Notes under the pieces: model-generated
What the model was told of the DNA's origin: nothing
Seen by the model: the letters and a program-made list of their open reading frames with translations, nothing else
The model's database searches: none
Translations under genes and position numbers: made by a program
NCBI GenBank assembly: GCA_910586275.1
Contig: CAJUIM010000074.1
Coordinates: forward strand, 1 to 17,984
Length of the DNA: 17,984 bases
DNA from: an uncultured Lachnospiraceae bacterium
Lineage (GTDB): Bacteria; Bacillota; Clostridia; Lachnospirales; Lachnospiraceae
Reading direction: 5' to 3'
Part shown: positions 1 to 7,927 of the stretch, piece after piece
How the letters are laid out: every line of letters starts with the position of its first letter
How positions within the stretch are numbered: the stretch's first letter is position 1

Positions 1-153
1 TTCTTTGAGTTTGCCTGCGGTGTCAGCGGATATCTGCTTGGCGTGAATCCGTTTAATCAGCCGGGTGTGGAAAGTTATAAGAAGAATATGTTTGCGCTTC
101 TTGGCAAACCGGGGTATGAAGAACAGAGGGAAGAACTGCTGAAGAGATTATAA
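1..153 (+). CDS. pgi: Glucose-6-phosphate isomerase, C-terminal end (5' truncated by window)
   Basis: The reading frame is open from the first base and stops at TAA 151-153. It encodes about 50 residues containing SGYLLGVNPFNQPGVE, then KKNMFALLGKP, which is the well-conserved C-terminal end of bacterial phosphoglucose isomerase (glucose-6-phosphate to fructose-6-phosphate, cytosolic glycolysis). The rest of the gene lies upstream of the window. It converges on the minus-strand HPr-like gene and is separated from it by a palindromic terminator. It is a housekeeping gene and probably marks the edge of the accessory glycan locus. Identification rests only on this conserved tail. Confidence 0.88.
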   Translation, partial: FFEFACGVSGYLLGVNPFNQPGVESYKKNMFALLGKPGYEEQREELLKRL

Positions 154-202
154 AACTGTCATATAGGAGAGAGCGGCTGCAAGCAGCGGCGGAGCATGAA
201 AA

Positions 203-240
203 GGCTGCCGGAATTCCGGCAGCCATACCCTTATCATTTT
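203..240. terminator. Bidirectional terminator between pgi and the HPr-like gene
   Basis: Positions 203-224 form a perfect 22-bp palindrome with arms GGCTGCCGGAA and TTCCGGCAGCC. Read on the minus strand it is followed directly by TTTT, which suits the end of the HPr-like gene. Read on the plus strand the T-run (TTTTTT, 237-242) starts about 12 bases after the stem, so it is a weaker fit for pgi. The convergent gene arrangement supports a shared terminator. In practice the central bases would form the loop. Confidence 0.7.
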
Positions 241-260
241 TTATTCTCGCCGCCATAAAA

Positions 261-521
261 CTAAATAGCAACTTCCACAGCCTCCCCACAAATGAAACCT
301 TTAATCTTGTCATGAAATTCATCCGTTACGGCACGGTCATCCGTGTGAACCCGTAATTCCAAAATCTGATGAAGTCCGAAGCCCAATATCCCAAGGATTG
401 ACTTGGCGTCAATCACCCGCCTTTCACATTGCAAATCAACGTCAAATGGATAATTCTCAACAGCTAACGTAAACTTCTGGGCTTCTTCCATTGAATGAAA
501 CATAACTTTGACCGATTCCAT
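261..521 (-). CDS. HPr/Crh-like protein lacking the active-site histidine
   Basis: This 86-residue cytosolic protein has the HPr fold pattern. The region around residues 39-50 (AKSILGILGFGL) matches the serine-46 regulatory helix of HPr and Crh (consensus KSIMGxMSL), with Ser41 at the kinase-target position. The N-terminal LHARPA loop that carries the phosphorylatable His15 is absent: residues 9-17 read HSMEEAQKF. It therefore cannot act as a normal PTS phosphocarrier. By analogy with Bacillus Crh, which also lacks the histidine, it may be a regulatory partner in carbon catabolite control, but that is inference. The start at 521 is preceded by GGAGAGGAAGGG. It is a single-gene unit with its own probable promoter and a palindromic terminator downstream. 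It converges with pgi and is co-directional with, and downstream of, the lyase gene. Confidence 0.75.
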   Translation of the reverse strand: MESVKVMFHSMEEAQKFTLAVENYPFDVDLQCERRVIDAKSILGILGFGLHQILELRVHTDDRAVTDEFHDKIKGFICGEAVEVAI

Positions 522-567
522 TTCCCTTCCTCTCCTTTCATAAAATTGTTCTAAACTTTAAGGAAAC

Positions 568-586
568 AGTAAAGAAGAACTTTACT
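568..586. repeat. Inverted repeat in the leader of the HPr-like gene
   Basis: AGTAAAG (568-574) and CTTTACT (580-586) are perfect complementary arms around AAGAA. They lie between the probable promoter and the start codon of the HPr-like gene. The outer bases ACAG/CTGT can extend the pairing with a bulge. The left arm belongs to the ACAGTAAAG 9-mer that recurs at 676-685 and 6220-6228. This could be an operator or a leader hairpin; the sequence does not decide. Confidence 0.4.
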
Positions 587-622
587 CCTGTTCTTTTATT
601 TTAACATGAAAATAATTTTAAG

Positions 623-651
623 AATATAGCATTTTTTTTCTATTTTCTTAA
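623..651 (-). promoter_or_regulatory. Probable sigma-A promoter of the HPr-like gene
   Basis: On the minus strand, TTAAGA (651-646) and TATATT (628-623) are separated by 17 bases. That is 4/6 and 5/6 matches to the sigma-A consensus, in a very AT-rich segment about 100 bases before the start codon. It is the best candidate in the 206-base gap 522-727. The rest of that gap holds only the inverted repeat at 568-586 and one ACAGTAAAG copy at 676-685. I see no convincing terminator for the lyase gene there, so read-through into the HPr-like gene is possible. Confidence 0.4.
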
Positions 652-727
652 ATTTTCTGCGAAAAATGCGGGTTATCTTTACTGTATGCACATCTGCCCG
701 AAAGCAATTTTCAAAGATTCTCCAAGG

Positions 728-2578
728 TCAGTGAATATGGAGTATGGTTTCCGTTCCGGTGAGGCGGAGCAGTATGCGGTATAAGTTATGTTTCCATGCT
801 GTCTGCAGACGCGGGTCGGTAACCGGAATTTCTTGTATCTCGGTCAGTTCGGCATATTCAGCGGTGACAGTGCCGAGAGTACCGATTTGGAAGCCGATGC
901 CGTTGCCGGAAGGCTGTGGGACGGGTTTTTCGTAAGTCATGAGACTCAGTATGACGGATGGGGATCCGGATTCCCCGGCCTTGGCGGCAGCGAAAGCAAA
1001 GCGGTCATGGATCATGATTTCTTTGTTCTTCAGCAGGGCGGCACGGCGGAGATAGCGTGACAAACCGGCTTCTTTCGGATATGCGCCGGAGATGTCCATG
1101 GTAAGTTCGCAGAGGGTATCCGACATATGACAGGAAACTTCGGCGGCACAATAGTTTTCGCCGTCTTGCTGCATCAATCCGTTTACGGTGGGCAGGTTGT
1201 GATAGGCAGACTGCATGGTCCATATTTCATATCGCTGTGGGGAAAAAGTTTTCTTGGTATAGCTTTCCACCCCTACATCAATCAGCAGGGGCTGTCCCTG
1301 CTTGTAAACGGTAAAGCTTCCGGTATCATTATGATTATGGCTGTCGGCATTGTCTCCGGCTTTGGCTGCCAAGGTGAGGGAGGCATCCCGGGCCAGAAAC
1401 AGGCCTACGCTTGGATAAAAAATGTCGGGATGCTTCGCGGCTTCCGGATGGGCAAGGCGATATTCCTGGATGCGGCTGACGGTAAATGCATTCTGCAGCC
1501 GGTAGTAAAGGTTGTTTTCCGTAGGAAGAAGCAGGGAGTCCAAGCCGCCGGCATGGAAATCCTGCGCGGCAAAGCGCATCATATTCTCGTTTTCCGTTCG
1601 CCGCGCAAATAAAAATTCCCTTGTTCCTGCACGCCCGGCCACAGGGGAGCAGTCTGCAAAGTTTGCATAGTATTTGCCGTCAATATGGACATTCCATATA
1701 TAGGAAGCAATGTTCCGTATTTTATTGTTTTCATATAAAGAGGAAAAGCAGCCGTCCGTTATCTCATTCAGTATTTCCGTTACCTGAAACAGACACAGCC
1801 CGGCGTGCCGGTAATATTGCGCTCCCTCGTCGCAGCAGCCGTCATCGCCGTATTCCGCCAAAAAATAATCCGTGCTTTGGCAGGATTTGCGGAGGATTTC
1901 CGTTCTTTGCCGCTTGTCGCCCAGGCCGGTCAGGAATAGGGAGAGGAGGACGTTCTGCGTACACCAGATGGTCCAGTTGTTCATGGGCTCTTTTCCGTTG
2001 CCCATCCACCAGAAGTGTTTACGGAGATATGGGGTCAGAATGCGGTGTTCCAATTCATGCCGTATTCTTTTGGTGATGAACGGGCTGACGGCATCCAGGA
2101 CATCCCTCATCAGATAATATACCGTGCCGAGGACTGCTCCGGTTTCACAGGCAAACAGATCCAATATAGGGGCTGTGGCATCCGGCAGCGGAAGCTGGGG
2201 CGTATCCCGAAGATAGCTGTTGTGGGCAGGAAGCTGCCAGGCACTTTCTTCGCAGACGGAAAAGATTCCGTTGATAATATCGTCCAGAAAACGCCCTTTG
2301 TTCTCGGTGCATTCTGCCAAGACCAAGGCATTCAAGGCGTGGCGTTTGGCGAAAAGTTTATCCTCATAACGGGTACGGCAGCCTGTTTTTACAAAGTCCA
2401 TAAATTCTGTGGCATTCAGGGCAGGGTAGGGCCAGCCTAAATACTGCTCTCCTAGGCGAATGGTTTCTGCTTTCCAGTCTTCGGGAAGGGAATTCCATGC
2501 TGTCCGGTCGGAAATGGCAGGGTAAGGCGCAAACGCCGATAAGTCCTGCCGGAAATTCTGAACTGTCTCTGAAAACAT
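728..2578 (-). CDS. Heparinase II/III-like lyase, cytoplasmic
   Basis: This 616-residue protein shows the heparinase II/III layout: a helical (alpha/alpha) toroid over residues 1-370, then a beta-sandwich. Recognisable motifs are NNW at 200-202, EGAQYYRHAG at 251-260 (candidate catalytic Tyr255/Tyr256 and His258), HNHND at 414-418, LLIDVG at 431-436 and AYHNLP at 458-463. His416, Asp434 and His460 align by pattern with the metal-binding His/Asp/His of heparinase II. Such enzymes cleave uronic-acid-containing chains by beta-elimination, leaving a 4,5-unsaturated uronic acid. There is no signal peptide, so it should act on imported oligosaccharides, feeding the GH88 enzyme encoded across the divergent promoter. 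The start is set at 2578 because GGAGG lies 8 bases upstream; an in-frame ATG at 2593 overlaps that ribosome binding site. It is the third gene of the kinase-regulator-lyase operon, 31 bases after the regulator. I cannot assign a PL family or substrate. Confidence 0.85.
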   Translation of the reverse strand: MFSETVQNFRQDLSAFAPYPAISDRTAWNSLPEDWKAETIRLGEQYLGWPYPALNATEFMDFVKTGCRTRYEDKLFAKRHALNALVLAECTENKGRFLDDIINGIFSVCEESAWQLPAHNSYLRDTPQLPLPDATAPILDLFACETGAVLGTVYYLMRDVLDAVSPFITKRIRHELEHRILTPYLRKHFWWMGNGKEPMNNWTIWCTQNVLLSLFLTGLGDKRQRTEILRKSCQSTDYFLAEYGDDGCCDEGAQYYRHAGLCLFQVTEILNEITDGCFSSLYENNKIRNIASYIWNVHIDGKYYANFADCSPVAGRAGTREFLFARRTENENMMRFAAQDFHAGGLDSLLLPTENNLYYRLQNAFTVSRIQEYRLAHPEAAKHPDIFYPSVGLFLARDASLTLAAKAGDNADSHNHNDTGSFTVYKQGQPLLIDVGVESYTKKTFSPQRYEIWTMQSAYHNLPTVNGLMQQDGENYCAAEVSCHMSDTLCELTMDISGAYPKEAGLSRYLRRAALLKNKEIMIHDRFAFAAAKAGESGSPSVILSLMTYEKPVPQPSGNGIGFQIGTLGTVTAEYAELTEIQEIPVTDPRLQTAWKHNLYRILLRLTGTETILHIH

Positions 2579-2609
2579 TGTGATTACCTCCATTTCTGAA
2601 ACTTTACGG

Positions 2610-4211
2610 TCATATATTTCTGTTTATGTAATCCCGAGGGGCGATTCCGGTAATTTTCTTAAAAACACGGCTGAAATAAAATGCGCTCTCAAACCCTAAA
2701 ATATCGGAAATTTCATATATTTTATAGTCTCCTGCCGACATCATCTCTTTTGCCGCCTCTACCTTGCTGTGGTTGATATAGTCTGTAAAACCTGTGTCAT
2801 TATATTTGGAAAAGAGGATGCTTAAATAGTTGGGGCTTATGCTGAAGACTTCCGCTACATTGTTCAAGGTAAGCTTCTCTTTAATATGTTCCTTAATATA
2901 TTTTTTCACATTGATGACAATATGATTTTTATAATCTTTATTGTGGGTTGCGAAACTGTTGCATAGTCCGTCCCGGAAGGTTTTCAGCCATTCCATAATC
3001 TGTTCCATGCTTGTCAGTTCATATAAGGAACGGTAGCCGTTGGCTCTGCTTTCAAAGATTTTGGAGACAATCTGTTCTCCGTCATTCAGCAGGGACAGGG
3101 AGAGATACAGGATGTTTCCGGCAGCATCCAAGGCCTGCACATAGTGAGCCGGCTGGCTTTCAAACAATTCTATGATGGAAGTGAAAATATCATACAGTGC
3201 TTTTTCATCGTATTCGGCATAAGCTTTCCGGATATCTTCCTTAAACAGCGAAATGTTGAAAACATTCTTAAGAGGCTCGCCGGCAGGCACATCCTCAAAG
3301 AACAGGATGGGTTTTTCCGGGGTAATCTGCGAAAAAATCTGTTTTGCATCCTGAAAGGAGGATGCAATCTGCATCGGTGCAGTGACCATGGAGCCAATGC
3401 TGGAACGGATGGCTACGCTGTAATAATTGTGCAGCATGACGGATACCTGTTCCATTGCCTGTTCAATGACGCTGCGGTAATTCCCTGTTTTTTCCTCATC
3501 GAGAAAAAAGAGAATGCAGAAATGCCGGGTATCCAGCGAGAGTACGCGGCAGGGCACATATTTGGAGGTCAGTTCTTCTGCCATCTGCAGGCTGTTGTTG
3601 TAAAGAGTGATTTGCTTTTCGGATGTCATCTGCTTTTGATTATTAATGCATATTTCCACATAGCAGGCAGTAAAGGATGAGTAGCCGAAGTCAATGGCAA
3701 GGTGATTGGCCTGCAGGGAAAACTGCTGCTCCGATTCAAAAAGGTTCAGAACAAGCCGGGTGAAGAACTGCTCTTTTAAAAAGTAAACATTGTTATAGGC
3801 CGATTCCGAGATGTGGGCAGCGGTCTGTATCTCGGATACCTTTGCAATGGCACGTCTCAGGGCTTCGTCCAGAACTTCCGGGGTTAGTTCCAGCTTTACC
3901 AGATATTCCATAACCTGATAGGAAAGGGCTTCCTTGGCAAACTGGAATTCCTCATAGCTGGTGAGGATGATGAATACTGGCAGAAGCCTTTCTTCCTCGT
4001 GGCATTTTCTGGCCAGTTCCAGTCCGCTCATTACCGGCATTTTTATATCGGTAATAACTATTTCGGGGGAATGCTCTTTGATCAGTTCATAGGCGGCCGC
4101 GCCGTTGGCAGCGGTGCCAATGATGCGGATGCCGTAATCTTCCCAGTTGATCATCGATTTAATGCCGGCTTGTATCAGCGGCTCGTCATCTGCAATTAAT
4201 AAATTAATCAT
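2610..4211 (-). CDS. Response regulator, REC plus AraC-type HTH (YesN-like)
   Basis: This 533-residue protein has an N-terminal receiver domain (about 1-120) with acidic pocket Asp8/Asp9, phosphoacceptor Asp55 (in TDIKMP), Thr84 and Lys106. A long middle region (about 140-420) typical of YesN-type regulators follows. The C-terminal AraC double helix-turn-helix spans about the last 100 residues, with motifs FSISPNYLSILFSKY and ILGFESAFYFSRVFKKITG. It is the DNA-binding partner of the kinase encoded just upstream and probably activates the divergent transporter operon. The start at 4211 (MINLLIADDEP) has AGGAGG 6 bases upstream and gives a standard REC N-terminus. A 40-codon upstream extension in the same frame lies inside the kinase gene and is not protein-like. 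It overlaps the kinase gene by 8 bases, indicating translational coupling. Confidence 0.92.
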   Translation of the reverse strand: MINLLIADDEPLIQAGIKSMINWEDYGIRIIGTAANGAAAYELIKEHSPEIVITDIKMPVMSGLELARKCHEEERLLPVFIILTSYEEFQFAKEALSYQVMEYLVKLELTPEVLDEALRRAIAKVSEIQTAAHISESAYNNVYFLKEQFFTRLVLNLFESEQQFSLQANHLAIDFGYSSFTACYVEICINNQKQMTSEKQITLYNNSLQMAEELTSKYVPCRVLSLDTRHFCILFFLDEEKTGNYRSVIEQAMEQVSVMLHNYYSVAIRSSIGSMVTAPMQIASSFQDAKQIFSQITPEKPILFFEDVPAGEPLKNVFNISLFKEDIRKAYAEYDEKALYDIFTSIIELFESQPAHYVQALDAAGNILYLSLSLLNDGEQIVSKIFESRANGYRSLYELTSMEQIMEWLKTFRDGLCNSFATHNKDYKNHIVINVKKYIKEHIKEKLTLNNVAEVFSISPNYLSILFSKYNDTGFTDYINHSKVEAAKEMMSAGDYKIYEISDILGFESAFYFSRVFKKITGIAPRDYINRNI

Positions 4212-6018
4212 GTGTGGCCTCCTCTGTCTGAAAGGGTAGTAAAATGGAAACGGTAGTAAATTTCCCGGCCTGGCTGGTGACATGCAGGCCATAGGAAGAG
4301 CCAAACTCATACTGCAGCCTTTTGTGGACATTGCTTACGCCGATTTCCCGGAAAAAGGAAGAATCTGCGGAAAGTTCCTTGTCCAGCAGATGGGCGGCTA
4401 CTTCTTCTTCCATTCCTATGCCGTTGTCGGTGACATCTATATGGACATCGGTATTGCTGTCCTGATAAATATGGATGCCGATTGTTCCGGCACTGCCTTT
4501 CGGCTCAATGCCATGGAAAATGGCATTTTCCACAATGGGCTGCAGAGTGAACTTCAATATTTTGCAGGCAGTCAGCGATTCGTCCTCGATATCGAAGGAA
4601 AGGGTAATGGCACCGCCGTACCGGTACTGCTGAATGGTAAAATATTCTTTGATTAAGGATATTTCATGGGAGAGGGGAACCAAGTTGGTAGTTCCTTTGG
4701 AAATATCCTTCAGCAGCCGGGAAAGGGCAGTGGCCATTTCGGCAATTCCGGGCGCATTCTGGATGGTGGCCATCCACTTAATGGAATTTAAGGTATTGTA
4801 TAAAAAGTGCGGATTGATCTGGCTTTGCAGCATCCGGTATTCGTAGTCTTTCTTTTGGCGTTCATCTTCGATGCGCTGATTCATCAAGGACAGCACATTT
4901 TCGGACAGATCATTGATATTCTTGCCGATGTCGCCCAGTTCGTGCTCCCATTCTGTGGATGCGTCCCGGGAAAAATCCCCGTCGGCAATCCGCTTCATCC
5001 TTACCTGCAGCTGCCGTACCGGTTCGTTGACGGTCTTTGAGAGGTACCAGAAAAGCAGGATTCCGATTATGGCGGAGGCGGTCAGGATGCTGAACGTAAC
5101 AATCAGGAAGGCTGAAAAAATATTCCGGGAGAGAGTATATTCATCCAGACATTCGGTGATATATAGGTTTGGGGTGCCGAGAGGGCGGGTGACCATAAGG
5201 TAGGTCTTCTGCTCCGACTTATTCAGTACTTCCCAAATGTCCGTGTCGCTGCTTAACGCAATGTTGGGCAAGTGCCGTATCGGCTCGAATTCATCGTCGC
5301 AAGGCATGAGGCCTTGGCCGTCATAGCGGTAGAAATAGTCGCCGATGCGGAAATAAAGCCGGCTGTCCCCGTCAGAAAATGAATTCTTCATAGGATCGGT
5401 AATGACCGAGACAGACATTTCCGTAAAAATATATCCGATTTCCCCTGTGCGGTAAGGATGGGCAATGGAGTCCAGCATGGGGATGACAGGAATGGTTCTG
5501 GTAGTGAAAAAGGGGTCGGCCAGCAGCCCTGTGGATATTTCGCCGCTGTTTTCGTAAAGCGTGTCGAAATAGGAAAGGGCTCGAATGGCTTCCGGGGATA
5601 CGGCAATGTTGGAATTGATGGCTTCCACTATCTGGATCATGTCATTTCTGGATGTGCCTATTATGACCAGCCGGACAATCTGTGCGGATAAGGCGGTGTT
5701 TGCGTTGTATATCTCCGTCATAAAATCATGTGCTTCCCTGCGGTCCAGACTGTTGGGGCTTTTTTCACCCATTGCAAACCGGCGTACTTTGTTGCTTTTC
5801 CGGCAGGAATCTATAAACCCTTTTACGTTGCCGATGTTGGCATCAATGGAAGCGCATAAAAAAGACAGTCTGTTTTCGGAGGTGCGTATCATATTCTGCC
5901 GGACATTATAGGAAACAATAAAGTAGCTGACAGAGATAATGATAATGCTGAGGAACAGTATCATGGAGATGGTACATAATAATATTCGTGCGCGGATAGT
6001 ATGGAAAAATTTTCTCAT
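4204..6018 (-). CDS. Membrane sensor histidine kinase (YesM-like)
   Basis: This protein of about 604 residues has TM1 at 10-36, an extracellular sensing domain at about 40-298, TM2 at 299-326, a HAMP linker at about 327-380, and a short coiled coil. The His_kinase domain follows, with phosphoacceptor His404 in QINPHFLYNTLNSIKW, then an HATPase_c domain with N-box Asn498 (VENAIFHGIEPK) and the G1 box DNGIGM at 531-536. This is the usual architecture of the LytS/YesM family, which pairs with REC-AraC regulators and often controls sugar ABC operons. It presumably senses a glycan fragment or the loaded binding protein. The start is uncertain: ATG 6018 gives a normal N-terminus but only a weak GGA-type ribosome binding site, and a TTG at 6060 would add 14 residues. 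It is first in the minus-strand operon. Confidence 0.92.
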   Translation of the reverse strand: MRKFFHTIRARILLCTISMILFLSIIIISVSYFIVSYNVRQNMIRTSENRLSFLCASIDANIGNVKGFIDSCRKSNKVRRFAMGEKSPNSLDRREAHDFMTEIYNANTALSAQIVRLVIIGTSRNDMIQIVEAINSNIAVSPEAIRALSYFDTLYENSGEISTGLLADPFFTTRTIPVIPMLDSIAHPYRTGEIGYIFTEMSVSVITDPMKNSFSDGDSRLYFRIGDYFYRYDGQGLMPCDDEFEPIRHLPNIALSSDTDIWEVLNKSEQKTYLMVTRPLGTPNLYITECLDEYTLSRNIFSAFLIVTFSILTASAIIGILLFWYLSKTVNEPVRQLQVRMKRIADGDFSRDASTEWEHELGDIGKNINDLSENVLSLMNQRIEDERQKKDYEYRMLQSQINPHFLYNTLNSIKWMATIQNAPGIAEMATALSRLLKDISKGTTNLVPLSHEISLIKEYFTIQQYRYGGAITLSFDIEDESLTACKILKFTLQPIVENAIFHGIEPKGSAGTIGIHIYQDSNTDVHIDVTDNGIGMEEEVAAHLLDKELSADSSFFREIGVSNVHKRLQYEFGSSYGLHVTSQAGKFTTVSILLPFQTEEATHD

Positions 6019-6111
6019 AGGGATGATCCATGCCTTTCTTATGGTCGGAACTTTAGTCAAACGGTTCCGGCAGGGAGAGAAAGTGATTCACGGCCGGATT
6101 GCAGCAAGTAT

Positions 6112-6141
6112 ATTTTAACATAAGCCGTATTTTTTTGGAAA
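6112..6141 (-). promoter_or_regulatory. Candidate promoter for the kinase-regulator-lyase operon
   Basis: On the minus strand, TTTCCA (6141-6136) and TAAAAT (6117-6112) are 18 bases apart and lie about 95 bases before the kinase ATG. The -10 is 5/6 consensus and the -35 is poor. The 328-base gap 6061-6388 holds this, the opposite-facing promoter of the transporter operon, and one ACAGTAAAG copy between them. I see no protein gene in it. Confidence 0.4.
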
Positions 6142-6258
6142 GGTAATGAGGGGAAAATAGTAAGAGAGAGAAAAAATATATATTTTTCAAAAATAATGCA
6201 TCTTTCCCTTATGGCTTAAACAGTAAAGCTGAAATATGAATTAATTATGAATAAAAAA

Positions 6259-6285
6259 TTAATATTTTTCATTAAATAATATAAT
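6259..6285 (+). promoter_or_regulatory. Candidate activator-dependent promoter of the transport operon
   Basis: A perfect TATAAT lies at 6280-6285, about 100 bases before the binding-protein start. No good -35 is present at the right spacing; the best is TTAATA at 6259-6264 with only a 15-base spacer. A strong -10 with a poor -35 is what an activator-dependent promoter looks like, which suits control by the adjacent REC-AraC regulator. The ACAGTAAAG 9-mer at 6220-6228 lies 30-40 bases upstream of that -35, a plausible activator position. Confidence 0.45.
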
Positions 6286-6388
6286 GTAATCACAAGCTAC
6301 CTGAGATAGAGGCAGCGAGTGATATGCGGGGGACGGAAAGGTGATTGCATGAAGTCCCTTAAATCAAAGAACAGGGAGGAAGTTAAGA

Positions 6389-7795
6389 ATGAAGAAAAAA
6401 CTTGTAAGCGTTCTATTGGCAGCAACTATGCTTGCATCCGTTCTGGCAGGATGCGGCGGCTCCGATTCCGCACCGGCGGCGGATGCACCGGCAGAGACGG
6501 CTCCTGCAGAAGAAGCAGCGCCTGCGGAAAGCGAACCGGCTCCGGAAGCAGAGGATACGGCGGAAGCAGGGGAAGAGGCGCCGGCTGCAGACGGTGAGGC
6601 AGTTACTTTGAAATGGGCTATCTGGGATAAGGACATTACCCCGTATTGGCAGGCATTGAAAGATAATTATGAAGCAGCCAATCCGAATGTGACAATTGAA
6701 ATGACGGATTTGGGTTCCACGGATTATATGACAGTCCTTGCAACGGAGTTATCGGGCAGCGGTTCCGATTTCGACGTGGTAACGATTAAGGACGTGCCGG
6801 GATATGCAACCTTGGTTTCCAAGAATACATTGGAGCCGCTTGACAGCTATATTTCTGCGGCAGGCATTGATGTAAGCCAATATGGCGGCGTTGACAAGCA
6901 GGTTACGGTAAACGGCAGTCTGTATGAACTTCCCTTCAGAAATGACTTCTGGGTAGTATTCTACAACAAGGACATTTTTGACAATGCAGGCGTTGCTTAT
7001 CCGACAAATGACATGACCTTTGAAGAATACGATGCATTGGCTAGGCAGGTGGCTGATCCTACATTCGGCGCACAGGTATATGGCACTCACTACCATACAT
7101 GGAGAAGTGCGGTACAGCTGTTTGGCGTGCTTGACGGACAGCACACTATTTTAGATGGTACATATGACTATTTCAAACCTTATTATGAAATGGTATTGAA
7201 GCAGGAAGACGATACTATCTGCCGTAATTATGCAGACTTAAGTGCAGAAGGCTTACATTATTCCGCAGCATTCTCCGGCGGCGATGTGGCTATGCTGAAC
7301 ATGGGTTCTTGGTATATTTCTACTTTGATCGCAAGCCTTCAGAGCGGCGAATATGATTCTTCTCTCTGCGGGAACTGGGGCATTGTGAAATATCCTCACG
7401 CAGAAGGCGTGGAAGCAGGTTCTACTCTTGGTACGATTACAGGCTTGGCTGTGACCAGCGTATCTGCAAATAAAGAGGCGGCTTTTGACTTTGTGGAGTG
7501 GGTATCCGGTGCGGAAGGCGCAAAAGTTATGGCTGAAACAGGCAACTTCCCGGCATTGATGACAGACGAAGTAGCAGGCATTATCGCAGGGCTGGAAGGT
7601 TTCCCGGCAGACCCGGAGAGCAAGGAGGCACTGAGTGTATCCAACCTGTATTTGGAAGTTCCTTATGCAGAGAACGTATCTGAAATCAACGATATTCTTG
7701 ACACATACCACAAGTCCATCATGAACCGTGAAATGACGGTAGACGAAGGCATTGCGGCTATGAACGAAGAAGTAGGCAAGGTATTGGGCCAGTAA
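6389..7795 (+). CDS. ABC transporter sugar-binding lipoprotein (CUT1 type)
   Basis: This 468-residue lipoprotein has a signal peptide at residues 1-21 with lipobox LAGC and lipidated Cys22. An A/E/P-rich flexible linker (about 24-70) follows, then a family 1 solute-binding domain from about residue 72 (LKWAIWDKD) to the end. It captures an oligosaccharide at the outer face of the membrane and delivers it to the two permeases encoded next. The start at 6389 is preceded by AGGGAGGA at 8-base spacing. It is the first gene of the plus-strand operon. A hairpin just after it probably keeps its transcript level above that of the permeases. The ligand cannot be deduced, but the neighbouring lyase and GH88 genes point to a uronic-acid-containing oligosaccharide. 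Confidence 0.93.
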   Translation: MKKKLVSVLLAATMLASVLAGCGGSDSAPAADAPAETAPAEEAAPAESEPAPEAEDTAEAGEEAPAADGEAVTLKWAIWDKDITPYWQALKDNYEAANPNVTIEMTDLGSTDYMTVLATELSGSGSDFDVVTIKDVPGYATLVSKNTLEPLDSYISAAGIDVSQYGGVDKQVTVNGSLYELPFRNDFWVVFYNKDIFDNAGVAYPTNDMTFEEYDALARQVADPTFGAQVYGTHYHTWRSAVQLFGVLDGQHTILDGTYDYFKPYYEMVLKQEDDTICRNYADLSAEGLHYSAAFSGGDVAMLNMGSWYISTLIASLQSGEYDSSLCGNWGIVKYPHAEGVEAGSTLGTITGLAVTSVSANKEAAFDFVEWVSGAEGAKVMAETGNFPALMTDEVAGIIAGLEGFPADPESKEALSVSNLYLEVPYAENVSEINDILDTYHKSIMNREMTVDEGIAAMNEEVGKVLGQ

Positions 7796-7815
7796 TTATA
7801 AAGGCAGGAAATAAC

Positions 7816-7852
7816 GGGGCTGGCAGGTAAAATGGCCGGCCCTGATTTTTTT
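7816..7852 (+). terminator. Partial terminator/processing hairpin after the binding-protein gene
   Basis: GGGCTGGC (7817-7824) pairs with GCCGGCCC (7835-7842), giving 8 bp with one G-T wobble. TGA and seven Ts (7846-7852) follow. This is a near-textbook intrinsic terminator between the lipoprotein gene and the first permease gene. Since the permeases have no evident promoter of their own in the remaining 75 bases, it most likely attenuates rather than ends transcription, giving excess binding protein. Confidence 0.65.
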
Positions 7853-7927
7853 CCCGGATTATGGGGAAGAAACTATACAACAGGTCCGGTACCGGGCATA
7901 AAGCTGAGGAAGGGCAGGAGTGATAGA

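Noticed and set aside
203..224. Perfect 22-bp palindrome considered as a recombination or regulatory site
   Set aside because: Its position between two converging genes and the T-run on the minus-strand side fit a terminator better.
4212..4331. In-frame upstream extension of the response regulator
   Set aside because: It lies inside the kinase gene. The receiver domain starts normally at MINLLIADDEP with AGGAGG upstream.
6457..6600. A/E/P-rich repeat-like stretch at the start of the binding protein
   Set aside because: Not a DNA repeat element; it is the usual low-complexity linker between lipid anchor and binding domain.
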